This document shows positions 1-7,618 of a stretch of 64,000 bases of DNA, piece by piece. Under the pieces are notes generated by a model. The model was not told the DNA's origin. It made no database searches and saw only the letters and a program-made list of their open reading frames with translations. A program made the translations under genes and the position numbers. The DNA is from JAGNLV01 sp964612145. GTDB taxonomy: Bacteria > Zixibacteria > MSB-5A5 > GN15 > FEB-12. The stretch lies in NCBI GenBank assembly GCA_964612145.1, contig CAZTBP010000002.1, positions 62,001-126,000 of the forward strand, written 5' to 3'. Numbering within the stretch: position 1 is the first letter of the stretch; every line of letters starts with the position of its first letter.

Positions 1-1118
1 ATAGTGTTGTGATAGGCGCGGATCCGGACGGTACCGGAAATCGTTCCGGACTGGATCGGCACCATCGCCGTTCCCTGGCTGTTGGTGGTCGCTACGACCG
101 GGCCGTAGTCCAGGGTGTCCAGGCGCTCACCGCCGCCCGGGCCGTCGGTAATGATGAAAGACAACTCGATACCTTCCGGAACCGGGTTGCCCCAGAGGTC
201 ATAGGCGGTCGCTTCGAGGATTGACGTCTCAATGCCGCCGGTTCCCTTCACGACCAGGTTGACCGCATCAGACTGTAGGAAGATCGAGTTCACTTCCGCA
301 TTCGGCTGGATCTGAACCGACTTGTCGGCAAAGCCACCGATATTTTCGTCACCAACCGTGACCTTGATATAGGCCGTACCAGACGAGTTGCCGGCAACAT
401 AAGCAACCTGCGCTGTGCCGGTTCCACCGGTGGTTGTAGCATTCGACGGAATCTGGCCCATGGCATCCCAGGTACCGTTGCCGTTGGCATCAAATACCAG
501 CGAGTCGATACCGGGCGACCAGACCCCGTTTTCGTCGTTGTCGACAAACTTCTCACCGGCCACAAGCACCAGCGGGGTTCCGTCGGCAACCGGCTGACCG
601 AGACCATCGACGACGGTGATCGTCACCGTGCTGGTGTCGGCGCCATTAGCGAGCAACAGGGTCGGCGAAAGACTAATGGTCACATTCCCCTGCGGCGCCT
701 GCTGTTCCTGAGAGACAGCGATACTGGTTGAGGTGGATTTGGGACCATCTGTGAAATTTGTCTGCGCATTGATGACGGCCGCGCCTTCGGTACTGGCGGT
801 GAATACTGTGGCCGCAACACCATTGGCGTCGGTGATCGCTGAATCGGGTGTGAAAACGCCGGCGCTCGCCGGTTCGATAGTGAAGTATACGACCTGGTTG
901 GTTACCGGGACGGTTCCGTTGAACACAGTGGCTTCGACAACGGAGGTGTTGTTAACGGTAACGGAGGACGGGCTGGCGCTCACCGTAATGGTGGAGCCGG
1001 CGGCCGTCGCATCGTCATCCTTGACACTCTTGGAGGAACAACCGGCAAGCAGCGCCAAGGCTGCGATGGTTACCACCAAGAGCACGGTTGAACCGGACGT
1101 GAGTTTCCTGCTGAACAT
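1..1118 (-). CDS. Ig-like domain lipoprotein, 3' end beyond window
   Basis: The frame stays open from an ATG at 1118 to the left edge, so the C-terminus is missing. The N-terminus is basic (MFSRK), followed by a hydrophobic stretch and a lipobox (LLAGCSS), which predicts a lipid-anchored envelope protein. The rest is beta-rich and shows at least three bacterial Ig-like (Big_1/invasin-type) repeats, for example segments around ADGTPLVLV and PVPEGIELSF, joined by Thr/Ser-rich stretches. A GGGAG ribosome site lies a few bases before the start. It follows the secretin gene by about 135 bases on the same strand and may be co-transcribed with the pilus operon. An adhesin or surface scaffold role is inferred; the exact function is unknown. 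Confidence 0.75.
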   Translation of the reverse strand, partial: MFSRKLTSGSTVLLVVTIAALALLAGCSSKSVKDDDATAAGSTITVSASPSSVTVNNTSVVEATVFNGTVPVTNQVVYFTIEPASAGVFTPDSAITDANGVAATVFTASTEGAAVINAQTNFTDGPKSTSTSIAVSQEQQAPQGNVTISLSPTLLLANGADTSTVTITVVDGLGQPVADGTPLVLVAGEKFVDNDENGVWSPGIDSLVFDANGNGTWDAMGQIPSNATTTGGTGTAQVAYVAGNSSGTAYIKVTVGDENIGGFADKSVQIQPNAEVNSIFLQSDAVNLVVKGTGGIETSILEATAYDLWGNPVPEGIELSFIITDGPGGGERLDTLDYGPVVATTNSQGTAMVPIQSGTISGTVRIRAYHNT

Positions 1119-1207
1119 AGTTTCTCCCACTGTTTATCTGCGTCGTTGTTTGTTTACCTTGTGAGGTGCAGAAATGCGGTTGTGTATAAAGTCGGCTGCG
1201 ACGGCAC

Positions 1208-1228
1208 AGCCCCGGGGGACCCGGGGCT
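1208..1228 (-). terminator. GC-rich hairpin between secretin and lipoprotein genes
   Basis: A perfect 9-bp stem (AGCCCCGGG / CCCGGGGCT) with a 3-base loop lies in the gap after the secretin stop codon. There is no U-run on either side, so it is not a standard intrinsic terminator. It could attenuate transcription or protect the 3' end of the pil message. Confidence 0.35.
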
Positions 1229-1252
1229 CGCCACGCAGACCGTTCGTAGAGC

Positions 1253-2551
1253 TTATCCTTCCGTTTCGTTTCTCATGACCAGGTTATCTTCGACGATCGT
1301 GGGCGTTACAAAGATCACCAGGTCACGCACTTCCGACCGGTGCTGGGTGAACTTGAACAGGCGACCCAGCAGCGGAATGTCCTTCAGGATCGGCACGCCG
1401 ATTTCGGCCTCGACATCATCCTCTGTTGTCAGACCACCGATAACAGCGGTCTGGCCGTTGGACACGATAACATTGGTCTCGGCGTTGTTGGTATTGATGA
1501 TCACGCCGTTCGGGTCGAACTGATAGGTCGACCGCTCCGGCTGCAGATGCATGATGATCCGGTCCTCGGCCGTGATATGAGGAGTGACGGTGAGAATAGT
1601 ACCGACTTCCTCGAACACGATTACGACATTACCGGACTCGTCAAACTGCTTGACCGGGATTTTCTGACCCATCTGGATACGGGCTTCCTTGTTGTCTACG
1701 GTCGTGATTTCCGGGTGGGCGATTATCTTACCCCGGCCGGAGTTCACGATGGCTTCGACTACGGCGTCAACGGACCAGCCATGCTGGAGAGCCGTGATGT
1801 TGTAACGACCGGCAACATCGGCGCTGCGGTCGGCAAGGACCTGACCACGCTGCGGATAGGAACGGCCGGACTCGGTCGTGTAGGTACCCTGCGCGGACCA
1901 GTTAATGCCGAGCTCCTCCAGATCGTTGGTGAAGATTTCCAGCAGCTGCGCGGAAATCTTAATCTGTTTGGCAGGCTTGTCCAGTTCCTTGATATAGGAC
2001 AGGACATCATCCATATTGTCCGGAACTTCCTGAAGAATGATCGAGTTGGACCGCGGATCACTGTTCGCCTGACCGCGCTCGGTCAGCAGCGATTTCACGG
2101 CCGCGACGATATCATCGGAGGTTGAGTTTGAGATATGGACGATCTTCGTCTCCAGTTCGACCAGCGTCTTGGTTTCGGCCAGGTACCTTTTGTTTTCCGT
2201 GACCTCTTTGCGATAGTCTTCCGCATTCAGGATACGAATGTACCCTTTCTCCTCTTCGACGATGGCGAGATTATAGGTCCGGCCGATGATCTCCAGCGCC
2301 GTGCGCCAGTGAACGTCGTTCAGCCGAATTGTTACCGTACCTTTGACTTCCGGGGCAACCACCACATTGACGCCGCCGTAGTCGGCTAGAAAGTTCACGA
2401 CTGAGCGGATGTCAGCCGCCTGGAACTGTAAGTTCTCGATCGGCTCGCCGGGGTCTTCAGCAGTAGCTTCCTGAGCCGCCAGCGGCGCCACGACCAGCAG
2501 GAGCAGAAGCCCCATCAGCACAGTCGTTTTGTTAAAAGATTTCCACCACAT
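1253..2551 (-). CDS. pilQ: Type IV pilus secretin (PilQ-like), short form
   Basis: Outer-membrane secretin through which a type IV pilus (or related fibre) passes. A signal peptide (about residues 1-28, ending PLAAQ) is followed by an STN/secretin N0-type domain (about 35-110, containing IRSVVNFLADYGGVNVVV), an N1-type domain (about 125-200, containing NSIILQEVPDN) and the C-terminal secretin barrel, with AHPEITTVDNKEARI and the typical VPILKDIPLLGRLF near the end. At about 432 residues it is much shorter than proteobacterial PilQ (roughly 700) and carries no AMIN domain. I chose the ATG at 2551 because AGGCAGG lies just upstream and the signal peptide begins there; an earlier in-frame ATG at 2584 overlaps the preceding gene. 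Last gene of the pilMNOPQ-type operon. Confidence 0.9.
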   Translation of the reverse strand: MWWKSFNKTTVLMGLLLLLVVAPLAAQEATAEDPGEPIENLQFQAADIRSVVNFLADYGGVNVVVAPEVKGTVTIRLNDVHWRTALEIIGRTYNLAIVEEEKGYIRILNAEDYRKEVTENKRYLAETKTLVELETKIVHISNSTSDDIVAAVKSLLTERGQANSDPRSNSIILQEVPDNMDDVLSYIKELDKPAKQIKISAQLLEIFTNDLEELGINWSAQGTYTTESGRSYPQRGQVLADRSADVAGRYNITALQHGWSVDAVVEAIVNSGRGKIIAHPEITTVDNKEARIQMGQKIPVKQFDESGNVVIVFEEVGTILTVTPHITAEDRIIMHLQPERSTYQFDPNGVIINTNNAETNVIVSNGQTAVIGGLTTEDDVEAEIGVPILKDIPLLGRLFKFTQHRSEVRDLVIFVTPTIVEDNLVMRNETEG

Positions 2552-2570
2552 TATAGGCACCTGCCTTTCG

Positions 2571-4043
2571 TTAATTTCTTTCAAGGTTGAGCGCTACTGT
2601 ACGGCTCCAACCGTACTCAAAAATCTGGAAGAAGACCTTCTCGGACTTGATCTTCAGGACATAGCCGTTGCGGACCTTGTCCCCTTCTTTAAGAATATAT
2701 CCATAGCCGTCTTTGTCTTCAAACAGAGCAGAGTTGGCATACGGGGCGTCGATGACACCCACCAGGCGCAGACCGTCGACGTTCGGAATCCGACGTTCGA
2801 CCGGATCGTTGTACTGCTTGGTCTCATTAATAAGTGTCTCAAACGGATCCCGATGACCGCGAGACTTGTACTTGATCGTCAAGCGCTGCGGGAATTCGGC
2901 GACCAGGGTCCCCCTGATCTTGTTCGGGGCCGTCGGTGAACGACGGAAACGGGAGGTTGGCCGTTTTCTCGGCTGCGGCTTGTCGTCGGCCTGATCAACC
3001 GCCGGCTGCGATTGCTCGGCAGGGGCGGACTTGGCCGGAGCCGGCTTCGCAGTCGGTGTCGGCTTTGTGGTCGACGGCACCGGTTTGTCTACCGATCCCC
3101 TGGAGCCGCCAGCCGCAGTCGGATGAGGAGCACCGCCGGTGGAGACATTCGTCTTCGGCGTTGATTTACTCTTTGGCTGCGGTTCGGCTTTTACGCTGCG
3201 GCTCGGTGCCGTGCGCGACGGGGCCGACTGGCTCTGGGCAACGGTCGGAGACGGTTCAGACTTCTTTTCTACCGGTTTTTTGGCAACCTTCGGAGCCTCC
3301 TTCGCTACCGGCTCGGGAGCCGGATCGGTTTCAACAACCGAAGTTCCCGGTTCCGGGGTGGGTTCACTAATATCGGTCGAAGCCAACTCCGGTTTGCTTG
3401 GCAGGCTCTCCGACAGCGTGTCCGGCTTCGCAATCGTTGGGCCGCTGTGCTTCGGTTCAATCTTCGGCTCATCGGCCTGCAGGCTTGTCAGGCGATCATT
3501 GTCGATCGACTTGTTCAACCGCTCGGCGGATGTGCGTGACGGAGCCGTGTTAGTCTCAGCAGGCGCCTGCGCGACAGTCGTCCTTTCATTTGTCGACTGC
3601 TGCCGGGCAAGCCAACCGGAAGTCGACCAGGCAGCAAACGACTGCCCGTTCTTATCCGGGAAAGAGATCTTAATCGAGTTTTCATCGGAGTCGATCCGAT
3701 ACACCGTCTCGTGCTCCATATCGAAGACGAGGCGGACAATCTTCTCGGGCGACACCGCGTACTGGCTGGTGCGAATGTGCTTGATCGGACAGGACGGAAG
3801 CTCGGAGAATTTCTTCTGACCGAGATGGTGGGTCGCCGAAAGAACATCGACGATCACGCGAAACGGCCGACCGTCTTTGGCTTCCTCAGTCTGATGAGAA
3901 AACCGAACGGTGCCTTCGACGTCGACTTGCGCCACCGTAAACCCGTCCTGCCAGGTCAGTTCGACGTTGTCCACCTTGGCGGCCATCGTCTGCCCCGCAA
4001 CCAGCAGCAGTATCGTGAAAATGAGTAAAGCTGAATGCTTCAT
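2571..4043 (-). CDS. AMIN-PilP fusion, pilus alignment protein
   Basis: Exported protein of about 490 residues with three parts. After a signal peptide (about 1-22) comes an AMIN domain (about 25-130, VDNVELTWQDGFTVAQVDVE through VRLVFDM). Next is a long low-complexity linker rich in Pro, Ser, Lys and Thr (about 150-380). The C-terminal PilP-like module (about 400-490) contains GLRLVGVIDAPYANSALFED and GYGYILKEGDKV. PilP normally links the inner-membrane PilNO complex to the secretin, and AMIN normally binds peptidoglycan from within PilQ. Here AMIN sits on the PilP protein instead. Start taken at 4043 (MKHSALLIF) with GAGG upstream; the longer frame from 4100 would overlap pilO. It lies between pilO and pilQ. 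Confidence 0.85.
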   Translation of the reverse strand: MKHSALLIFTILLLVAGQTMAAKVDNVELTWQDGFTVAQVDVEGTVRFSHQTEEAKDGRPFRVIVDVLSATHHLGQKKFSELPSCPIKHIRTSQYAVSPEKIVRLVFDMEHETVYRIDSDENSIKISFPDKNGQSFAAWSTSGWLARQQSTNERTTVAQAPAETNTAPSRTSAERLNKSIDNDRLTSLQADEPKIEPKHSGPTIAKPDTLSESLPSKPELASTDISEPTPEPGTSVVETDPAPEPVAKEAPKVAKKPVEKKSEPSPTVAQSQSAPSRTAPSRSVKAEPQPKSKSTPKTNVSTGGAPHPTAAGGSRGSVDKPVPSTTKPTPTAKPAPAKSAPAEQSQPAVDQADDKPQPRKRPTSRFRRSPTAPNKIRGTLVAEFPQRLTIKYKSRGHRDPFETLINETKQYNDPVERRIPNVDGLRLVGVIDAPYANSALFEDKDGYGYILKEGDKVRNGYVLKIKSEKVFFQIFEYGWSRTVALNLERN

Positions 4044-4059
4044 CGGGTACCTCACTAGA

Positions 4060-4683
4060 TTACAGAACGAGTTCACTGAGCCGTTCCTCTTCCTTGACAA
4101 AGTATGTGGAAAGGGTGAACCGGGCAGTCAGGGTCTCATTGTCACTGACTTCTTCCGGACCCATTTTAGGATCATTGTTGGCCGGCTTGTTAATCATCAG
4201 CTTCAACGCTGTCAGTTCAACTCCCGACACGTTGGCGATAAACGGAAAGTTCGCCACGTAGCTGACGAACCGGCCGAGGTCGTGATAGCTGCCGGTCATC
4301 TCAATTTCAAAAGAGGCTATATTATAGAAGTCCTCCGAATTGAGTGGCTGTGGCTGCACCTTGGTAATCTTGGTGCCGGTCAGCGATGAAGCCGTGTGCA
4401 GCTGCACCAGCAGCGACGGGATCTGCTTGACTTCCGGCAGAAGAGATTCAATCTCGTCATACTGGACCATCAGTTCCTCGTACTCCAGCTGCAGCGCATT
4501 GAGCGACTTAGCCTTCATTTCGACACTTCGAAGATTGGTCGTGATAGTCTCAAACTCCTGGCTTTTCAGCTCAATCTCGTTATCGAACTTCACGTACATC
4601 CGCGAATACCAGAAGTAGGCCACGATAAAGAAGGCCAGCGCAGCCAGCGCGATCTTCTGAGTTTTCGAATCTTTGAAATCCAT
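4060..4683 (-). CDS. pilO: Type IV pilus inner membrane protein PilO
   Basis: Bitopic inner-membrane protein of 207 residues: short cytoplasmic N-terminus, one transmembrane helix (about 10-27, IALAALAFFIVAYFWY), a coiled-coil region (about 30-85) rich in Glu, Leu and Lys, and a periplasmic ferredoxin-like fold (about 90-190) with the typical SYHDLGRFVSYVANFPFI segment. PilO pairs with PilN and PilP to form the alignment subcomplex. Family length is usual. It is 12 bases downstream of pilN and 16 upstream of the AMIN-PilP gene, consistent with one operon. Confidence 0.92.
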   Translation of the reverse strand: MDFKDSKTQKIALAALAFFIVAYFWYSRMYVKFDNEIELKSQEFETITTNLRSVEMKAKSLNALQLEYEELMVQYDEIESLLPEVKQIPSLLVQLHTASSLTGTKITKVQPQPLNSEDFYNIASFEIEMTGSYHDLGRFVSYVANFPFIANVSGVELTALKLMINKPANNDPKMGPEEVSDNETLTARFTLSTYFVKEEERLSELVL

Positions 4684-4695
4684 AGCCTATCTTCC

Positions 4696-5433
4696 TTAAT
4701 TGAGGCTCTCGTGGCGGACAGAGGCTTTCGTGTCGCTCGATTCCGCCTGGGCCACCAGGTTTTGCAGTTGTTCGTCGGACAGGTAGTGCAACTGCGCCGA
4801 GAGGACGAAATTGAATGCCCGGTGCTCGCCGAGCGTTGTTTCCTTCGTAGAAACCAGTTCAACATCCTCAAAGTAGTCCGACCGCATAGTATTGATCATG
4901 AAGGACGCCAGGGCATTGAGCGTGAACGCATATCCCTCGACCTCGACCGGCATAATCTTCGGCGCGTTCGGATCCGGCTTCGGCGCAACCGGCTTCTTCT
5001 GCTGGCCTTGGTTGCCGGAGTTCGCGCTGGATGATGTCGCCTTGGCCGTGTCCTTCGGAATTTCCTTTTCGGTAAACCGGCCGAGCCAGACAAACTCCGG
5101 CACGTTGCCGCTGAGGTCCTCAAGAATCCGGACCCACGCCGACCGGTGCGAATCGAGCCGCTCGATAGCGTGCATACGGTCCGTGATCTTGTCTTTGACG
5201 TCCGTCAGGGCGTCCACCAGCTGGATGTCTTTTTCCAGCATGGCAGCCCGCTGCCGGGCCTTCTGGATATCGCTGTCCAGGGAGGCCAGCTGCCCCATCT
5301 GGAGTAGCGTGACACCAACCAGCATCACTACCACACCAGTCACGGCGGCCACGGCATAGAATCCTGACTTACCGAACGAGAAGCTTACCTGCTTCTTCCT
5401 GTATCCTTTGGGTAACAGGTTTATTTCTATCAT
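4696..5433 (-). CDS. pilN: Type IV pilus assembly protein PilN
   Basis: Begins with the conserved PilN cytoplasmic motif (MIEINLLP) that docks into PilM, followed by one transmembrane helix (about 23-45), a coiled coil (about 48-95) and a periplasmic fimbrial-assembly fold. An extra Pro/Ala/Lys-rich insert (about 130-155, around SSSANSGNQGQQKKP) makes it slightly longer (245 residues) than typical PilN. The gene starts 7 bases after the pilM stop and is clearly translationally linked. Confidence 0.93.
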   Translation of the reverse strand: MIEINLLPKGYRKKQVSFSFGKSGFYAVAAVTGVVVMLVGVTLLQMGQLASLDSDIQKARQRAAMLEKDIQLVDALTDVKDKITDRMHAIERLDSHRSAWVRILEDLSGNVPEFVWLGRFTEKEIPKDTAKATSSSANSGNQGQQKKPVAPKPDPNAPKIMPVEVEGYAFTLNALASFMINTMRSDYFEDVELVSTKETTLGEHRAFNFVLSAQLHYLSDEQLQNLVAQAESSDTKASVRHESLN

Positions 5434-5440
5434 GGCAGTC

Positions 5441-6493
5441 TTACCTCACCTTCCGCATTGCCAGGCCGACGGCGACCGTCAGCAGGGGTGCGATCTTCTC
5501 TGGCTGGATGTATTGGAAAAGATCCGGATCGTAATCGATCTTACGAAGCGGATTTGCGATTTCCAGGGGAACATTGAGTTTCGACTGCAGCAACTCAGGC
5601 AGATACGGCGTCAGGGCGCCGCCGCCGGAAAGCACGATCCAGTCGACGCTGTCCAGCTTGCTCTGCGATTTGAAATACGAGAAGGCCAGGTCGATACCGG
5701 ACAGCAGCTCATCGGTCGCCGATATAATCGTCGCCTTAAGCATGTCCTGATCGATCGAGTCATCCATCTCGCCTTTGATCGCTTTGCTGGTCAGTTCCGG
5801 GTTCAGCCGGAATTCCTTCTGGACGGCGTTGTATATCTCGCGGGTACCGGAGGAAACATCACGAGTTGAATGATACTGACCGTCGACCATGTAGGTCAGG
5901 TTGGTAACATCGTTGCCTATGTTGACCAGAGCCGTGACCTTGGAGGGGTCAATATCGTAGTTGTGCTCATAGGCGTTGTAGATCGCCAGGGCATCATCAT
6001 CGACGATAATCGGGCGAAGCCCGCAGTCCTGAATGATCTCCATCTGGCTGGCCAGGAATTCCTTTCGGGCCGCAACCAGCAGTACGTCCATCTTGTTCGT
6101 ATCCTCGTCGACATTGACCACGTGGTAGTCCAGCGAGACGTCGTCGACATCGAACGGCGCACGCTGCTCGGTCTCGAAGAGGATGGCCTGCTCGGCTTCC
6201 GCCCCGGTCTTCCTATCGATCGTAAATCGATCGGTAATAACACCGTGACCCGAGAGTGAGATAACGACGTTCTTGATTTTGGGGTCAGTCTGATCCACAA
6301 GCGACTGGATGTTGAAAATGACCGCCTCGCGGTCGCGGATCTCATCGGCAACGATGGCTTCCGGCGGCAGTTCCCGCACGCCGATAGCACTCACCGAATA
6401 TCCCGATTTTGTGTGGTCCAGCTTCACGAGCTTGACCGAACTGGCTCCGATGTCCAGACCAACCGTGCTTTTACTTCCTCGAGCGAATGGCAT
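5441..6493 (-). CDS. pilM: Type IV pilus assembly ATPase-fold protein PilM
   Basis: Actin-like cytoplasmic protein of 350 residues. Phosphate-1-like loop VGLDIGASSVKLVKL near the N-terminus, a second nucleotide-binding segment (VTALVNIGNDVTNLTYM) in the middle and adenosine-type motif VLSGGGALTPYLPELL near residue 290, as in PilM/FtsA relatives. PilM binds the N-terminal peptide of PilN and anchors the alignment complex to the cytoplasmic side. Start placed on the ATG at 6493; a TTG lies two codons earlier. First gene of the pil operon; a promoter-like sequence lies directly upstream and would give a very short leader. Confidence 0.93.
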   Translation of the reverse strand: MPFARGSKSTVGLDIGASSVKLVKLDHTKSGYSVSAIGVRELPPEAIVADEIRDREAVIFNIQSLVDQTDPKIKNVVISLSGHGVITDRFTIDRKTGAEAEQAILFETEQRAPFDVDDVSLDYHVVNVDEDTNKMDVLLVAARKEFLASQMEIIQDCGLRPIIVDDDALAIYNAYEHNYDIDPSKVTALVNIGNDVTNLTYMVDGQYHSTRDVSSGTREIYNAVQKEFRLNPELTSKAIKGEMDDSIDQDMLKATIISATDELLSGIDLAFSYFKSQSKLDSVDWIVLSGGGALTPYLPELLQSKLNVPLEIANPLRKIDYDPDLFQYIQPEKIAPLLTVAVGLAMRKVR

Positions 6494-6506
6494 ATGCAAC
6501 TCTTCG

Positions 6507-6534
6507 GTTATATGAGTTTCTCTTGTCTCTTCAA
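6507..6534 (-). promoter_or_regulatory. Candidate promoter of the pil operon
   Basis: On the minus strand TTGAAG (6534-6529) and TATAAC (6512-6507) are separated by 16 bases. The predicted start point is only about 7 bases before the pilM ATG, so the message would be almost leaderless. Sequence match only. Confidence 0.4.
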
Positions 6535-6699
6535 ATATATCGGCATGATCTGCTGTCAGTTAACCCTCCGGGACGGCGGGGACCCAAATCAGCTAACTTC
6601 CACAGATCGAATTCTCTTCTACGGTTTGGTATTTTATCGGTAAGTCGGTGGAACGCCTTTACAATAATTTGGTGTCTGGCACGACCCGATTTATCGCGC

Positions 6700-6732
6700 A
6701 AAAAAAGGCCCCGTCGAGAATTCGACGGGGCC
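6700..6732 (-). terminator. Intrinsic terminator of the prepilin gene
   Basis: Strong 11-bp stem GGCCCCGTCGA / TCGACGGGGCC with a 4-base loop. Read on the minus strand it is followed by a run of seven T, immediately after the prepilin stop codon. It separates the prepilin gene from the pilM operon. Confidence 0.9.
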
Positions 6733-6758
6733 GAGTGGGTCAAAAGCTGTCAGGCGGC

Positions 6759-7268
6759 CTAATAATAGGAGGAATTACTCTGTACGCGGCCGGTCGACGC
6801 CAGCACGTTATGATTGGAAATCGCTACCATATTCTCGGTTTGCGCCATACAGACGACATTTCCGCCACCGGTGAACTGGGCCGCCCCATTGGCCCTAAAG
6901 AAGATACAGTCACCGGTCAAATCCGTATCAAGGTAGGTGATTTCCGGCGGCATCGAATCAACCCTGATGATCGAATCAGACGCCGGCTCGAAAGCCAGGG
7001 CACCAGGATTGTTCGTATCCTTAAACAGGACTACCACCAGGCGACTATCATTGAAGTGCACACCATACTGAGATTTCTCGGTAATTGCCGCCGACCGGGC
7101 GACCCGCAGAGCGGTCGTCAGGTCACGGTTGGCCGAACGGAACTTAATCCGCTCAAATGCTTCCTGGAAACGAGGAACGGCCATGGCCGATACGATACCA
7201 ATGATGACGACCGTCGCCATCAGTTCCATCAGGGTAATTCCGCGTCGTGAATGTAGTTTTGTAAACAT
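6759..7268 (-). CDS. Prepilin-like protein, GspH/FimT type
   Basis: Begins with a type IV prepilin leader and cleavage site, RRGITLMELMATVVIIGIVS: the cut would fall after the Gly and the mature protein has Glu at position 5, followed by the hydrophobic helix. The remaining globular part (about 45-169) matches the GspH/FimT minor pseudopilin style (SANRDLTTALRVARSAAI). Start is at 7268 with AGGAGG upstream; a longer frame begins at 7340 but adds no leader-like sequence. Its own terminator follows. It may be a minor pilin priming the fibre built by the neighbouring Pil complex. Confidence 0.85.
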   Translation of the reverse strand: MFTKLHSRRGITLMELMATVVIIGIVSAMAVPRFQEAFERIKFRSANRDLTTALRVARSAAITEKSQYGVHFNDSRLVVVLFKDTNNPGALAFEPASDSIIRVDSMPPEITYLDTDLTGDCIFFRANGAAQFTGGGNVVCMAQTENMVAISNHNVLASTGRVQSNSSYY

Positions 7269-7618
7269 ATTCTCTCTATTCCTCCTGGTGACCGCCCACA
7301 GGCGATACTGTACGCAACTTCTGCGGTTGAAATGAAGCATGAGACGTGCCCTTTTGTCCGGAAAATCCGTACGGCGCTGGTACAGCTATTAAGGCCATTG
7401 TCCGATAAGAATTTACGGAAGCTGCCCATTGTTTATATTCGGCCGAGGGAACTTTGGCAATGCTTCGGGACTTAAAAAGTATGGGAAGGGGCCAATAGTG
7501 AATAGGAAGCCCGGCAATTTTGCGTTGACTCTGAGCTAAATCACCGTACCTTAAAGTGATACCCCTGTTTTCGAACAAATTGTACCGGCCCGCCGATATC
7601 TGCGAAAGGAATGACTCA
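7269..7618. other. Divergent intergenic region, prepilin / S8 peptidase
   Basis: About 350 bases without a convincing gene. It must hold the promoters of two divergent genes. On the plus strand TTGACT (7525-7530) with a weak TACCTT (7547-7552) 16 bases later is the best candidate for the peptidase gene. No repeat or stable hairpin seen. Confidence 0.5.

Noticed and set aside
1340..2125. Long plus-strand frame over the secretin gene
   Set aside because: Antisense to a certain pilQ; no start signals; typical shadow of a GC-rich gene.
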